Shown here: piece by piece, positions 34,745 to 43,801 of the stretch
Numbering within the stretch: position 1 is the stretch's first letter
Layout of the letters: each line of letters opens with the position of its first letter
Source of the DNA: Streptomyces sp. NBC_01571
Lineage (GTDB): Bacteria > Actinomycetota > Actinomycetes > Streptomycetales > Streptomycetaceae
NCBI RefSeq assembly: GCF_026339875.1
Contig: NZ_JAPEPZ010000001.1
Location: 9,362,001-9,426,000, forward strand
Reading direction: 5' to 3'
DNA: 64,000 nucleotides
Position numbers and translations under genes: made by a program
Notes under the pieces: model-generated
The model's database searches: none
What the model saw: the letters and a program-made list of their open reading frames with translations, nothing else
What the model was told of the DNA's origin: nothing

Positions 34745-35115
34745 GTGCTCCCCGCCGGCCCACGGACCCCTCCGGCCTTGAGCGCTACTACGTCCTCACC
34801 GGCGGCCGCAGTGGGCCGGGCGGCGGTCCGGCGGCGGGCCTCGACGTCGCGACCCTCGTCGTCTCCCGCGCTGTCCCCGCCCCGGGCATGCAGCCCGAGC
34901 ACGAGGAGATCCTCCGGCGCTGCCGCGAGCCGCTCTCGGTGGCCGAGCTCGGCGCCCATCTCGAACTGCCCTTCAACATTCTCGCGGTGCTCCTGGCCGA
35001 TCTGCTGGACGCAGGCCGTGTCGAGGCCCGTCATCCCCTACCGGAGTCGGACACCGGTCGCGGGCCCGGCCGCGCGCTCCTCGAGGAGGTACTCCGTGGA
35101 CTTCAAAGGCTTTGA
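34741..35115 (+). CDS. cvnC: DUF742 protein (CvnC-like)
   Basis: This 124-residue DUF742 protein has a winged-helix-like core (EEILRRCREPLSVAELGAHLELPFNILAVLLADLLDAGRV), as in all CvnC proteins. Its role is unknown but it is always encoded between the Roadblock and GTPase genes. ATG 34741 overlaps the cvnB stop, and the end overlaps the start of cvnD by 20 bp, showing tight translational coupling. Confidence 0.9.
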   Translation: MSAPRRPTDPSGLERYYVLTGGRSGPGGGPAAGLDVATLVVSRAVPAPGMQPEHEEILRRCREPLSVAELGAHLELPFNILAVLLADLLDAGRVEARHPLPESDTGRGPGRALLEEVLRGLQRL

Positions 35116-35701
35116 CCGTCCCGACCGGGGGTCGGACGGCGGCCCCCGCTCGGTGAAGGTGATGATCGCCGGCGGCTTCGGCACCGGCAAGACCACCCTG
35201 GTGGGCTCGGTCAGCGACATCAAGCCGCTGACCACCGAGGAGACGCTGACCGCGGCCGGCGCCGGCGTCGACGACCTGATCGGCGTGGCCGACAAGACGC
35301 GGACCACCGTCAGCATGGACTTCGGCAGGATCTCCCTCAACGAGGAGCTGGTGCTCTACCTGTTCGGGACGCCGGGCCAGGAGCGGTTCTGGTTCCTGTG
35401 GAACGGCCTGTTCAAGGGCGCGCTCGGGGCGATCGTCCTGGTGGACACCCGGCGGCTGGACTCCAGCTTCCGGGCCATCGAGGAGATGGAACGGCAGGAC
35501 GTGCCCTTCGTCATCGCCCTGAACGTCTTCCCGGACTCTCCGCGGCACCCGGTCGGGGAGATCCGCGACGCCCTCGACCTTCCTCCGCACACCCCGATCG
35601 TGGCCTGCGACGCCCGGGACCGGGCGTCAAGCCGTGACGTCCTCATCGCGCTCGTACGCCACCTGCAGGAACGCTCCGCCGCCGCTCGGGAACCGCGATG
35701 A
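35096..35701 (+). CDS. cvnD: conservon GTP-binding protein (CvnD-like)
   Basis: This 201-residue small GTPase related to MglA has a P-loop (AGGFGTGKTTLVGS), a switch II-like FGTPGQERFWFLW (DxxG replaced by TPGQ), and VIALNVF for base recognition. It is the nucleotide switch of the conservon. GTG 35096 starts inside cvnC, and its stop overlaps the ATG of the P450 gene (ATGA at 35698). Confidence 0.9.
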   Translation: MDFKGFDRPDRGSDGGPRSVKVMIAGGFGTGKTTLVGSVSDIKPLTTEETLTAAGAGVDDLIGVADKTRTTVSMDFGRISLNEELVLYLFGTPGQERFWFLWNGLFKGALGAIVLVDTRRLDSSFRAIEEMERQDVPFVIALNVFPDSPRHPVGEIRDALDLPPHTPIVACDARDRASSRDVLIALVRHLQERSAAAREPR

Positions 35702-37077
35702 ACGACCGGCTCACACACGATGCCGGCGCCCCCCGCGGCTGCCCGGTGGCACACGGCGACGCACACGACCGCGCGGGCGGCAGCGCGCACGACCGTGCGG
35801 ACGGCGCTGCGGGCCGCGGCCTCACCCGGCTGTACGGACCTGGGGCGGCGACCGATCCGCAGGAGTTGTACGCGCGGCTGCGCGAGGAGTACGGGGCGGT
35901 GGCCCCGGTCCTCCTGGAGGGCGACGTTCCCGCCTGGCTGGTCCTCGGCTACCGGGAGAACCGGCGTGTGCTCGACAACGCCCGTCAGTTCAGCCGGGAC
36001 GCCCGCATCTGGCGGGACCGGAAGGAAGGCCGTGTCGACGACAGGTCACCACTGATCCCGATGCTCGGCTGGCGGCCCGACTGCGTGTCCCAGGACGGCG
36101 AGCCGCACCGCAGGCTGCGCGGCGCGGTCACCGACAACCTGCGGACCGTCGCGGCACGTGGCATCCGGCGCCATGTCGCGCACTTCGCCCACCGGCAGAT
36201 CGACGCGTTCGCCGGCACGGGCAGCGCCGATCTGGTGGGGGAGTTCGCCGAGTACCTGCCGATGCTCGTCCTGACCCGGTTGTTCGGACTCCCGGCGGCC
36301 GAGGGGCGCAACCTCGCCGTCTCCTGCGCCGAGGTCATCAAGGGCGGCGAGGGCGCCCTCGCCCACAACGACCTGATCACGCGCATCCTCGCGGATCTCA
36401 CCGACCGCAAACGTGCCGAGCCCGGCGCCGACTTCACCACCGGACTGATCGAGCACGAGGCCGGCCTCGACGAGGACGAGATCCTCAGCCATCTGCGCAT
36501 GGTGCTGATCACCGCGCACACCACCACCAGCAACCTGCTGGCCCGCGTGCTCCAACTGGTCCTGACCGACACCTCCCGGCTAGCCGGGCTGGTCAGCGGA
36601 GAGCTGGACGTCTCCGCGGTCGTCGAGGAGGTGCTGTGGAACACCCCGCCGCTCGCCGTCCTGCCGGGGCGCTTCGCCGCCGTGGATCTCGAACTCGCCG
36701 GCCACCGCGTCATGGAGGGCGACCTGCTGGTGCTAGGGCTCGGCGCCGGAAACCTGGACCCCGGGATCCGGCCGGAGGCCGGGGTCCAGGTGCGGGGCAA
36801 CCAGTCGCACCTGGCGTTCAGCGGCGGCGCGCACGAGTGCCCCGGACAGGGCATCGGCCAGGCCATCATCGGGACGGCCGTCGACGTCCTGCTGCACCGG
36901 CTGCCGGGCCTGCGGCTGGCCGTGCCGGCCGGTGAACTCACCTCGACGGCCTCCACCTGGGAAACCCGACTGGACCGGCTGCCGGTCGAGTTCGCGGCGC
37001 GGACGGGAGAGGAAGGGCGGACGGGAGAGGAACGGCGGACGGCTGCTGGATGGCCTCCACACCCCTCCGCCCCCTGA
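35698..37077 (+). CDS. cvnE: conservon cytochrome P450 lacking EXXR (CYP157-like)
   Basis: This 459-residue P450 has the heme-thiolate loop SGGAHECPGQ with ligand C381 and an I-helix LITAHTTTSN. The K-helix reads E311-V-L-W314 in place of the near-universal EXXR. The same substitution is known in the CYP157 family, whose genes lie in Streptomyces conservons. An extended Asp/His/Ala-rich N-terminus (about 45 residues) precedes the fold. It is the last gene of a five-gene ATGA-coupled operon, so it may be the output or a sensory partner of the GTPase switch. Catalytic activity is uncertain. Confidence 0.9.
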   Translation: MNDRLTHDAGAPRGCPVAHGDAHDRAGGSAHDRADGAAGRGLTRLYGPGAATDPQELYARLREEYGAVAPVLLEGDVPAWLVLGYRENRRVLDNARQFSRDARIWRDRKEGRVDDRSPLIPMLGWRPDCVSQDGEPHRRLRGAVTDNLRTVAARGIRRHVAHFAHRQIDAFAGTGSADLVGEFAEYLPMLVLTRLFGLPAAEGRNLAVSCAEVIKGGEGALAHNDLITRILADLTDRKRAEPGADFTTGLIEHEAGLDEDEILSHLRMVLITAHTTTSNLLARVLQLVLTDTSRLAGLVSGELDVSAVVEEVLWNTPPLAVLPGRFAAVDLELAGHRVMEGDLLVLGLGAGNLDPGIRPEAGVQVRGNQSHLAFSGGAHECPGQGIGQAIIGTAVDVLLHRLPGLRLAVPAGELTSTASTWETRLDRLPVEFAARTGEEGRTGEERRTAAGWPPHPSAP

Positions 37078-37146
37078 CCCGCTGCTCGGCGTCGTGCCCG
37101 AGCGCGTCGCACCTTTGCCGGACGCGTGCCGCCCAGTGCCGCGCCG

Positions 37147-38775
37147 TCACGCGTCCGGTGCCTCGTGGACGCGCTCACCCCCCACATAGGTCAGCGCGAC
37201 CCCCGTCGTGCCGATCTCCTCGGGCGGCCCGGCGTACGGGTCGCGGTCCAGCACCACCAGATCCGCCAGCGACCCCGCCCGCAGACTCCCGGTGTCGTCG
37301 AGATGGTTGGTGTACGCGGATCCCGCTGTGTACGCCGTGAACGCGGCGGTCAGCCCCACGCGTTCGGCCGGCAGGAACACCGGCTCCGTCGCGTCCGGCG
37401 CCACACGGTTGACCGCGACATGGATGCCCTGGAGCGGGTCGGGACTGCTGACCGGCCAGTCGCTGCCCGCCGCGAGTCGCGCCCCGGACCGCAGCAGCGA
37501 GCCGAACGGGTACTGCAGGGCAGCCCGTTCGGGCCCGAGGAAGGGAATGGTCAGCTCGTCCATCTGCGGTTCGTGCGCGGCCCACAGGGGCTGGATGTTG
37601 GCCGTGGCGCCGAGCCGCGCGAAGCGGGGCACGTCGTCGGGGTGCACGACCTGGAGGTGGGCCAGGTGCGGACGCGTGTCGCTCGGGCCGTTCGCCTTCC
37701 GCGCCGCCTCGACCGCGTCCAGGGCGTCCCGTACGGCCCGGTCGCCCAGCGCGTGGAAGTGGCACTGAAAGCCGAGGGCGTCCAACTCGGTGACGTATGC
37801 CGGAAGTCGGGCCGGATCGATGAAACTGGTGCCCCGATTGGCGGTGGCGCAGCCGCAGCTGTCGAGATAGGGGTCCAGCAAGGCGGCGCTGCCGTTCTCG
37901 GCGACCCCGTCCAGCATCAGTTTGACGCTGGTGGCGCGGAACCGCCCATGGCTCAACGCGGCTCGGCGCTCCACGAGTTCGGGGATCTGCTCGGCCCCGC
38001 GTTCCCGGTCCCACCACAGTGCGCCGACGACCCGCGCGGTCAGCGAGCCGTCGCGGGCCGCCGTCAGATACGCGTCCGACGGGTCGTCCATTCCCAGGAA
38101 GGCGCCGACGAGCGCGTCCTGCCAGGCGGTGATGCCGAGCGCGTGCAGATGCCGTTGGGCGTGCAGCAGCGCGGCGAGCCGGTCCGCCGGGGTGGCCGGG
38201 GGAAGGAGCCGGCCGACGTACCGCATGGCCCCTTCCTGGAGCATCCCGGTGGGCTCGCCCGAGGCGTCCCGCTCGAAGCGCCCGTCGGCCGGGTCCGGAG
38301 TGTCGCGTGTGACACCCGCAAGCTCCAGGGCACGGCTGTTGGCCCAGGCCCCGTGGTGGTCCCGGTTCGGCAGGTACACCGGCCGGTCCGGCACGACCGC
38401 GTCCAGCACCTCTTTCGTGGGCGTACCGCCCTCGAACGCCTCCATGGACCAGCCGCCGCCCGTGATCCACTCCCGGCCGGGGTGCGCGTCGGCGTACGCA
38501 CGGACGGCGCGCACGGTCTCCTCGGCGGTCCGCGCGCCCGTCAGATCGCACCGGGCGAGTTCCAGTCCCGCCGGGACGGGGTGGAGGTGCGCGTCCTGGA
38601 AACCGGGCAGGAGCAGTCGTCCCGCGAGGTCGACGACCTCGGTCCGGGGGCCGGTCAGTTCGTGCGCCGCGGCCCCGACGGCGGTGATCCGGTCGCCGGT
38701 GACGGCGACCTCGGTGACGGTGGGGCCCTCGGGAGTGAGGACCGGTCCACCGGTGAACAGGAGGTCAGCGTGCAT
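37147..38775 (-). CDS. amidohydrolase (YtcJ-like)
   Basis: This 542-residue metal-dependent hydrolase has LLLPGFQDAHLHPVPAG near residue 56 (first metal histidines), FHALGDRAV, HLAHLQVVHPDD and AAGSDWPVSSPDPL (last metal Asp). This is the order of the amidohydrolase-3/YtcJ family. The substrate is unknown; many annotated members act on amides or imines. It lies 42 bp after an APC permease in the same direction, suggesting uptake and hydrolysis of one compound. ATG 38775 begins MHADLLF. Confidence 0.85.
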   Translation of the reverse strand: MHADLLFTGGPVLTPEGPTVTEVAVTGDRITAVGAAAHELTGPRTEVVDLAGRLLLPGFQDAHLHPVPAGLELARCDLTGARTAEETVRAVRAYADAHPGREWITGGGWSMEAFEGGTPTKEVLDAVVPDRPVYLPNRDHHGAWANSRALELAGVTRDTPDPADGRFERDASGEPTGMLQEGAMRYVGRLLPPATPADRLAALLHAQRHLHALGITAWQDALVGAFLGMDDPSDAYLTAARDGSLTARVVGALWWDRERGAEQIPELVERRAALSHGRFRATSVKLMLDGVAENGSAALLDPYLDSCGCATANRGTSFIDPARLPAYVTELDALGFQCHFHALGDRAVRDALDAVEAARKANGPSDTRPHLAHLQVVHPDDVPRFARLGATANIQPLWAAHEPQMDELTIPFLGPERAALQYPFGSLLRSGARLAAGSDWPVSSPDPLQGIHVAVNRVAPDATEPVFLPAERVGLTAAFTAYTAGSAYTNHLDDTGSLRAGSLADLVVLDRDPYAGPPEEIGTTGVALTYVGGERVHEAPDA

Positions 38776-38816
38776 GTGTCCGTTCCTTGGTCGGGTGTCG
38801 GCGGTGCGGGGAGCGG

Positions 38817-40310
38817 TCAGCGGGGTGCGGCCAGCAGCCGGGGCGCGTCGGCGTCGGTGCCGCGGCCGGTGCGGAAGTACGGGGATCTGCGCACCCACTT
38901 GGCCCAGGCGGCCGCCGCGCATCCGGACGCGATCATGAGGCCGGGCACGAGCAGCAGGAACCACCCGTTGTCCGCGCTGACTTCGAGATGGTCGGTGGAG
39001 GTGTAGAACGACCAGGCGAGGTAGCCGCCGAGGCCGAGCAGGGCCGCGGCACTCAGGGACGGGAGCACCACGGCCCGTATCCCCTGCCGCCAGTCCTCGC
39101 GCAACAGGCCGCGGAAGCGCGCCGCGGCCGCCAGGGCGGTGAGCGCGTAGGACAGGGCGACGACGATCCCGACCGCGTTCACCGTCGCCATGATCATGTC
39201 GGCGAGCCGGGGGATCACCAGGGCGAGCACCGCCACCGCGGCCGCCAGCGCGCCGATCAGCTGGGTCCCGGCCGCCGGAGTCCCGTACCGGGAGCTGACC
39301 CTGGACCACACCGGTCCCAGCGTGCGGTCCCGGCTCATCGCGAACATCCCGCGAGCCGTCGGGATCACCCCCGCCTGCAGGGAGGCGACGGCCGAGAACA
39401 TCAGCGCCACCAGAGGCAGCGCGGCGAGCGGCCGGGAAGCGAGACGGTCGCCGAAGAACGCCAGCCCCTGGGCGCCGTGGCCGGCCAACTCGTCCTCGGA
39501 AAGCACACGTTGGAAGGCGACCGAGCCGAGGAGGAACAGCCCGAGCATCGTGACCAGCGTGATGGTCCCGGCCCGTGAGGCGTCCTTGGGGTCACGCACC
39601 TCCTCGTTCACGGTGAACGCCGCCTCGAACCCCCAGTAGCAGAACACCGACAGCAGCATGCCCTGCGCCAGGGCCGAGGCCGAGGGGATCTGGAACGGGT
39701 CGAACCAGCTCAGGCGGAAGGCGTGCGGACCGGTGACGATGCCGTATCCGCAGAAGCCCAGCAGGACGACGTACTCGAAGACCAGCAGCCCGCCCTGCAG
39801 ACGGGCGGCGGTTCTGACCCCGGTGACCGCCGTGAGGGTGACGGCGACGAGGACCACGACGCCCACCGCGGTCGTCTGGGCGGTGGAGTCCGGGTCCAGC
39901 GCGAACCCGGCCGCCTCGTGCAGCCCCGCCTCACCGGCGAGTTGCAGCATGGCCGAGCCGGTCACGGCGGTGGTGTAGGCGAGAAAGGCCACCGTGGCCA
40001 CGATGTTCACCCAGCCGACCAGGAAGCCGAGCCAGGGAGTGAGTGAACGGCCCACCCAGACATAGCCGTTGCCCGCGTTCGGCTCGACCCGGTTCAGCCG
40101 GGAGTAGGCGCCCGCGATCCCCAGGACCGGGAGGAAGGCGAGCAGCATGATGGCGGGCAGATGCAGACCGACCACCCCCGCCGTCACGCCCAGCCCGATG
40201 CCGATGCTGGTGGTCGCCGCCGTACTGGAGGCGGCGATCGCCACGCCGTCCACGACACCGAGGGACTTGCGCAGGGACGGGGGATCCACACCGTACGGCT
40301 TCTGCGTCAT
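38817..40310 (-). CDS. APC family amino acid/amine permease
   Basis: This 497-residue protein has about 12 membrane helices and the APC-superfamily landmarks GVTAGVVGLHLPAIML, FCYWGFEAAFTVNEEVRDPKDASRAG and QAGVIPTARGMFAMSRD. It probably imports an amino acid or amine. ATG 40310 has GGAGCAGGCC upstream. It is transcribed ahead of the amidohydrolase and divergent from a TetR gene, with a 15-bp palindrome in the gap, so that TetR protein probably controls it. Confidence 0.85.
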   Translation of the reverse strand: MTQKPYGVDPPSLRKSLGVVDGVAIAASSTAATTSIGIGLGVTAGVVGLHLPAIMLLAFLPVLGIAGAYSRLNRVEPNAGNGYVWVGRSLTPWLGFLVGWVNIVATVAFLAYTTAVTGSAMLQLAGEAGLHEAAGFALDPDSTAQTTAVGVVVLVAVTLTAVTGVRTAARLQGGLLVFEYVVLLGFCGYGIVTGPHAFRLSWFDPFQIPSASALAQGMLLSVFCYWGFEAAFTVNEEVRDPKDASRAGTITLVTMLGLFLLGSVAFQRVLSEDELAGHGAQGLAFFGDRLASRPLAALPLVALMFSAVASLQAGVIPTARGMFAMSRDRTLGPVWSRVSSRYGTPAAGTQLIGALAAAVAVLALVIPRLADMIMATVNAVGIVVALSYALTALAAAARFRGLLREDWRQGIRAVVLPSLSAAALLGLGGYLAWSFYTSTDHLEVSADNGWFLLLVPGLMIASGCAAAAWAKWVRRSPYFRTGRGTDADAPRLLAAPR

Positions 40311-40384
40311 GGCCTGCTCCGATCGCACCCGGGGCCTGGTTGCGGCCCGATGAGCGGAAATGAAACTGCCCGGGGCCTTAACAG

Positions 40385-40399
40385 GTCAACGCCGTTGAC
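40385..40399. promoter_or_regulatory. TetR operator candidate
   Basis: GTCAACgccGTTGAC is a perfect palindrome with 6-bp arms in the divergent gap between the permease and the TetR gene. The right arm overlaps a TTGACA-like -35 for the regulator. Confidence 0.65.
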
Positions 40400-40428
40400 A
40401 TAAGGTGCCCGCACCGGAGGGAGAGCCC

Positions 40429-41172
40429 ATGACCGAACGAGTCGTCCCGCCCGCCGCCCGGCGGCGCCGACGCCCCACCAAGACGGGTGTGGTCCTCTCC
40501 GAGGAGCTCATCGTCGAGACGGCGCTGCGGCTGCTCAAGGAGCACGGCGCCGACGCCCTCACCGTCCGCCGCCTCGGCCTCGCCCTCGGCGCCGATCCCA
40601 CGGCCCTGTACCGGTACTTCCGCGACACCGACGACCTGCTGCTCGCCATCGCCGACGAGCTCATCGGCCGTACCCTGCGCACCTGGCGCCCCACCGGTGA
40701 CTGGCGGGCCGACCTGCGCGACCTCGGCCTGCGGATGCACTCCGGATCGCTCGCCCATCCCCAGGCCGCGGTGCTCAGCGCCTACCGCGTCACGGGCCGG
40801 GTCCACGAGATCGCGGCGGTGGAGACGATCCTCGGCGTGCTGCGCGGCGCCGGCTTTCCCGACGCCGAGGCCGTACGGATCTACCACGCGTTCGTCGACC
40901 AGGCGCTGGCCTTCGCGGCCCTCGACGCGGCGAGCGTGGCCCTGCCCCGGGCCGCTCGGGAGGCCGAGGCCGGGGTGTGGCGGGCGACGTACGCGCGGCT
41001 GTCCCCCGACACCCACCCGCACATCGCGGCGACGGCGCGTCATCTGGTGGCGGACATGCGACGCAGCGCCTACCCGGTGGCGCTCGACCTGCTGCTGGCC
41101 GCGGCGGCGGCCCGGCTGGACGAGATACAGGAGCTCCCGCGGCCGCAACCGACGCGGCGGACGTGGACGTGA
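40429..41172 (+). CDS. TetR family transcriptional regulator
   Basis: This 247-residue regulator has a basic N-terminal tail (RRRRRPTKTG), then a TetR DNA-binding domain (LTVRRLGLALGADPTALYRYFRDTDDLLLAIADEL) and a larger C-terminal domain. ATG 40429 has GGAGGGAGAGCCC upstream. It is divergent from the APC permease and likely represses that transporter-amidohydrolase pair through the GTCAACgccGTTGAC site. Confidence 0.9.
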   Translation: MTERVVPPAARRRRRPTKTGVVLSEELIVETALRLLKEHGADALTVRRLGLALGADPTALYRYFRDTDDLLLAIADELIGRTLRTWRPTGDWRADLRDLGLRMHSGSLAHPQAAVLSAYRVTGRVHEIAAVETILGVLRGAGFPDAEAVRIYHAFVDQALAFAALDAASVALPRAAREAEAGVWRATYARLSPDTHPHIAATARHLVADMRRSAYPVALDLLLAAAAARLDEIQELPRPQPTRRTWT

Positions 41173-41187
41173 CCGGAGGGCCCCGCC

Positions 41188-41214
41188 GGTCACACCGCCC
41201 GACTCTCCCGCGTC
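41188..41214 (+). promoter_or_regulatory. possible ECF41-type promoter (PPOX gene)
   Basis: GGTCACA (41188-41194), 16 nt, then CGTC (41211-41214). The -10 is the exact published ECF41 form but the -35 has one change. It lies 48 bp before the ATG at 41262 and far from the sigJ cluster. Confidence 0.4.
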
Positions 41215-41261
41215 GTTCCCCCGGACCTGTCCGTACCACGGCCCCAGGAGGCTGACCGCAC

Positions 41262-41723
41262 ATGACCCCGCCCGCCCGCACCTTGAAGCAGCGCACACAG
41301 GACACGCTCCACCGGCTGGAACAGGACGTCGACGTCTGGGTGTCCACGGCAGGCCCCGACGGCGCGGCGCCCCACCTGATCCCGCTGTCCTACCTCTGGG
41401 ACGGCACGACCGTGCTGCTGGCCACCCCCGGCGCCAGTCCGACGGGCCGCAATCTGCGGACGACGGGCACGGTACGTCTGGCCTTCGGACCCACCCGCGA
41501 CGTGGTCGTCGTCGACGGCACCGTCGACACGCTGGAACCCGCCGCGCTGCCGGCCGGTGTCGGCGACGCCTTCGCCGAGCGGACCGGCTTCGATCCACGC
41601 CGCCTCACCACCGCCTACCTCTACTTCCGTGTCACTCCACGGCGGGTACAGGCCTGGCGCGAGGCCGACGAGATCGCCGGCCGCGACCTCATGCGGGACG
41701 GCGGGTGGCTCGTGGACGACTGA
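41262..41723 (+). CDS. pyridoxamine 5'-phosphate oxidase-fold protein
   Basis: This 153-residue split-barrel flavin/F420-binding protein (VDVWVSTAGPDGAAPHLIPLSYLWDGTTVLLATPG, then RNLRTTGTVRLAFG) is of the PPOX superfamily. Actinobacterial members often use F420 or FMN to reduce small molecules. It sits between TetR and VOC genes and a DDN-type reductase is 2 kb away, so a redox detoxification role is possible. It may have an ECF41-type promoter. Confidence 0.8.
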   Translation: MTPPARTLKQRTQDTLHRLEQDVDVWVSTAGPDGAAPHLIPLSYLWDGTTVLLATPGASPTGRNLRTTGTVRLAFGPTRDVVVVDGTVDTLEPAALPAGVGDAFAERTGFDPRRLTTAYLYFRVTPRRVQAWREADEIAGRDLMRDGGWLVDD

Positions 41724-41803
41724 TTCCGCGGGACGGGGTATCCGGGAGGCGCGGGGCAGCGACGGCCCGGCCGACCGCGCCCCCGATCCCCTACGGAGGA
41801 AGC

Positions 41804-42196
41804 ATGGCACTGGTCCTGGCAGGCGTGGTGGTGCTGGACTGCGCCGAGCCCGAGAAGCTCGCCGCGTTCTACAAGGAACTCCTCGACGGCGAGGAGACGG
41901 ACACGAGCGCGAACCGTATCGACATCAGAGGCGCGGACGGGACGCGGATGGGGTTCCGCAGGGACCTCACGGCGACGCCGCCGAGTTGGCCGCGCCCCGA
42001 GAACTCCCTCCAGGTCCATCTGGACTTCCAGGTGGCGGACCTGGACGAGGCGGAGCGCCGGATCGTCGGTCTCGGCGGGCGGCCCATCGAGACCAAGGAC
42101 GCCGCGGGACCCTTCGAGGAGCGGGGCTACGCCGACCCGTCGGGGCACTCGTTCACCCTGTGCCTCACGCCCACCATGGCGCCGAAGCTGGGCTGA
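41804..42196 (+). CDS. VOC family protein
   Basis: This 130-residue VOC (glyoxalase-like) protein has LVLAGVVVLDCAEPEKLAAFYKELLDGE and a C-terminal YADPSGHSFTLCLTP. The central LQVHLDFQVADLDEAERRI is typical of the glyoxalase-like group. ATG 41804 has ACGGAGGAAGC directly before it. It follows the PPOX gene by 80 bp and may be in the same transcript. The substrate is unknown. Confidence 0.8.
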   Translation: MALVLAGVVVLDCAEPEKLAAFYKELLDGEETDTSANRIDIRGADGTRMGFRRDLTATPPSWPRPENSLQVHLDFQVADLDEAERRIVGLGGRPIETKDAAGPFEERGYADPSGHSFTLCLTPTMAPKLG

Positions 42197-42231
42197 ACCC
42201 ACCGCCGCATCCGGCCCGGCGGACACGGTCG

Positions 42232-42558
42232 TCAGCTCCGGCCACCACGGCCGCCTCTGCCCTTCCCCTTGTCCGGGGACGGCCAGATCCCCGTCGAACG
42301 CTCGACGGCCTTCGCGCCCGCGCGGTCCGCCGCGCTGCGGGCGACGGCGAACAGCGCGCCCTGGAGGGCCGCGGCGAGCAGCACCTCACCCCAGCCGCGG
42401 TCCTTGTCCAGCGCGTCGGGCGCGTCCTCCTCGTGGCGCACCGCCTTCCACGCCGCCTCGAAGGCCAGTCCGGCCAGGGCTCCGCTCGCCCAGCCCAGCG
42501 CGAATCCCAGCGGCTTGTAGACGAGGGGGAGTTGGAGTTTCTTCCGTTTCCTGGGCAC
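42232..42558 (-). CDS. DUF4235 domain protein
   Basis: This 108-residue protein has a basic N-terminus (VPRKRKKLQLP), one or two short hydrophobic segments (PLGFALGWASGALAGLAFEAAWKAV and ALQGALFAVARSAADRAGA) and a Gly/Arg-rich tail. This pattern fits DUF4235, a small actinobacterial membrane-associated family of unknown function. GTG 42558 has AAGGAGACCCAC upstream. It is divergent from the CDF transporter gene. Confidence 0.8.
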   Translation of the reverse strand: MPRKRKKLQLPLVYKPLGFALGWASGALAGLAFEAAWKAVRHEEDAPDALDKDRGWGEVLLAAALQGALFAVARSAADRAGAKAVERSTGIWPSPDKGKGRGGRGGRS

Positions 42559-42670
42559 GTGGGTCTCCTTCTGTGGTCCGAGTCGACGGTGCCACCGAAT
42601 CCGGACGTCGGGTAGAGGGCCGCACCGTCCGCCGAAGTGTGAGGCGCGCGGGCCTGGGCAATCGGACGGG

Positions 42671-43801
42671 GTGAATCGGACATCGCAGGACCGGTCGGAC
42701 CGGCCGAAGCCGTCGGCACAATCCCAGGAGCCGAAGGAGCCGAAGGAGCCGAAGGAGCCGAAGGAGCCGAAGGAGCCGAAGGAGCCGAAGGAGCCGAAGG
42801 AGCCGAAACAGTCGGAGCCGGCGCCGAAGCCGAAGGGGCAGGACCACGGAACGCGCCTGACCGTGCTCGTGGCCCTCGGGGCCAATCTCCTGATCGCCGT
42901 GGCCAAGGCGGTGGGCGGACTGCTCACGGGCTCGCCCGCACTGCTCTCCGAGGCCGCGCACTCCGTGGCGGACAGCCTGAACGAGGTCTTCCTCCTCGCC
43001 GCCCTGCGCCGCAGCCGACGGCCCGCCGACCACAGGCACCCGTTCGGCTACGGCAAGGAACGGTTCTTCTGGTCGCTGCTCGCCGCCGTCGGCATCTTCG
43101 TGATGGGCGGCTGCTTCTCGTTCTTCCAGGGCTTCGAGGCGCTGAAGAGCGGCAGCGAGGAGTCGTCCAGCGGCTATGTGGCGGGGCTGGCGGTGCTGGT
43201 CGTCTCCTTGCTCGCCGAGGGCGCGTCCCTGTTCCGCGCGCTTCACCAGGTGCGCGGACAGGGCGGCGCCGGAGGGCTGCGCGACCCCGCCCTGCGCACG
43301 GTGGTCGCCGAGGACGGCACCGCCGTGCTGGGCGTGACGCTCGCGATCATCGGCATGGCGCTGCACATGATCACCGGACAGATCGTGTGGGAGGCCTCGG
43401 CATCCTTCGCCATCGGGGCACTTCTGGTGGGCGTCGCCTACTGGTTGGGCCGCGACGCGCGCGAGCAGCTCATCGGCCGGGCCGCCGACCCCGAGTCGAG
43501 CGGCCGGATACGTGCCCTGCTCGAGGCACAGCCCGAGATCGACAGCGTGGAGGCGCTGCTCACCATGGAGATCGGCCTCGACTCGACCCTGGTCGCCGCC
43601 CGGATCGACCTCGTACCGGGGATGGACAGCGAGGAGGTCGAGGAGGTCGCCGTCCGCATCAAACGCTCCGTCGCGCACACGGTGCCGGAGGCGGACCAGA
43701 TCTTCCTGGACGTGACCGACGCGGCGGCGGCACGGGCCGCGTCGCGCGAGGACGGGACAGCGGAAGACCCCGCCGCGACGGGGGAGCGCGGCGGGGCCTG
43801 A
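42671..43801 (+). CDS. cation diffusion facilitator (CDF) metal transporter
   Basis: This 376-residue protein has a 60-residue hydrophilic N-terminus with nine EPK repeats. Six CDF membrane helices follow, including SEAAHSVADSLNEVFLL (HxxxD metal-site pattern) and RTVVAEDGTAVLG. A cytosolic C-terminal domain (IDSVEALLTMEIGLDSTLVAARIDLVPG) completes it. It probably exports Zn, Mn or Fe by proton exchange. The EPK repeat is an odd addition and may be a spacer through the wall side or a protein-binding tail. GTG 42671 starts MetAsnArgThr; its SD is weak. Confidence 0.9.
   Translation: MNRTSQDRSDRPKPSAQSQEPKEPKEPKEPKEPKEPKEPKEPKEPKQSEPAPKPKGQDHGTRLTVLVALGANLLIAVAKAVGGLLTGSPALLSEAAHSVADSLNEVFLLAALRRSRRPADHRHPFGYGKERFFWSLLAAVGIFVMGGCFSFFQGFEALKSGSEESSSGYVAGLAVLVVSLLAEGASLFRALHQVRGQGGAGGLRDPALRTVVAEDGTAVLGVTLAIIGMALHMITGQIVWEASASFAIGALLVGVAYWLGRDAREQLIGRAADPESSGRIRALLEAQPEIDSVEALLTMEIGLDSTLVAARIDLVPGMDSEEVEEVAVRIKRSVAHTVPEADQIFLDVTDAAAARAASREDGTAEDPAATGERGGA
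42728..42808 (+). repeat. nine 9-bp tandem repeats in the CDF gene
   Basis: GAGCCGAAG is repeated nine times (the last ends in A), coding EPK nine times at residues 20-46. Pure repeats like this change length easily by slippage in frame. Confidence 0.95.

Noticed and set aside
38305..38320. TGTCACA on the minus strand inside the amidohydrolase gene
   Set aside because: It is within coding sequence and has no matching -10 box.
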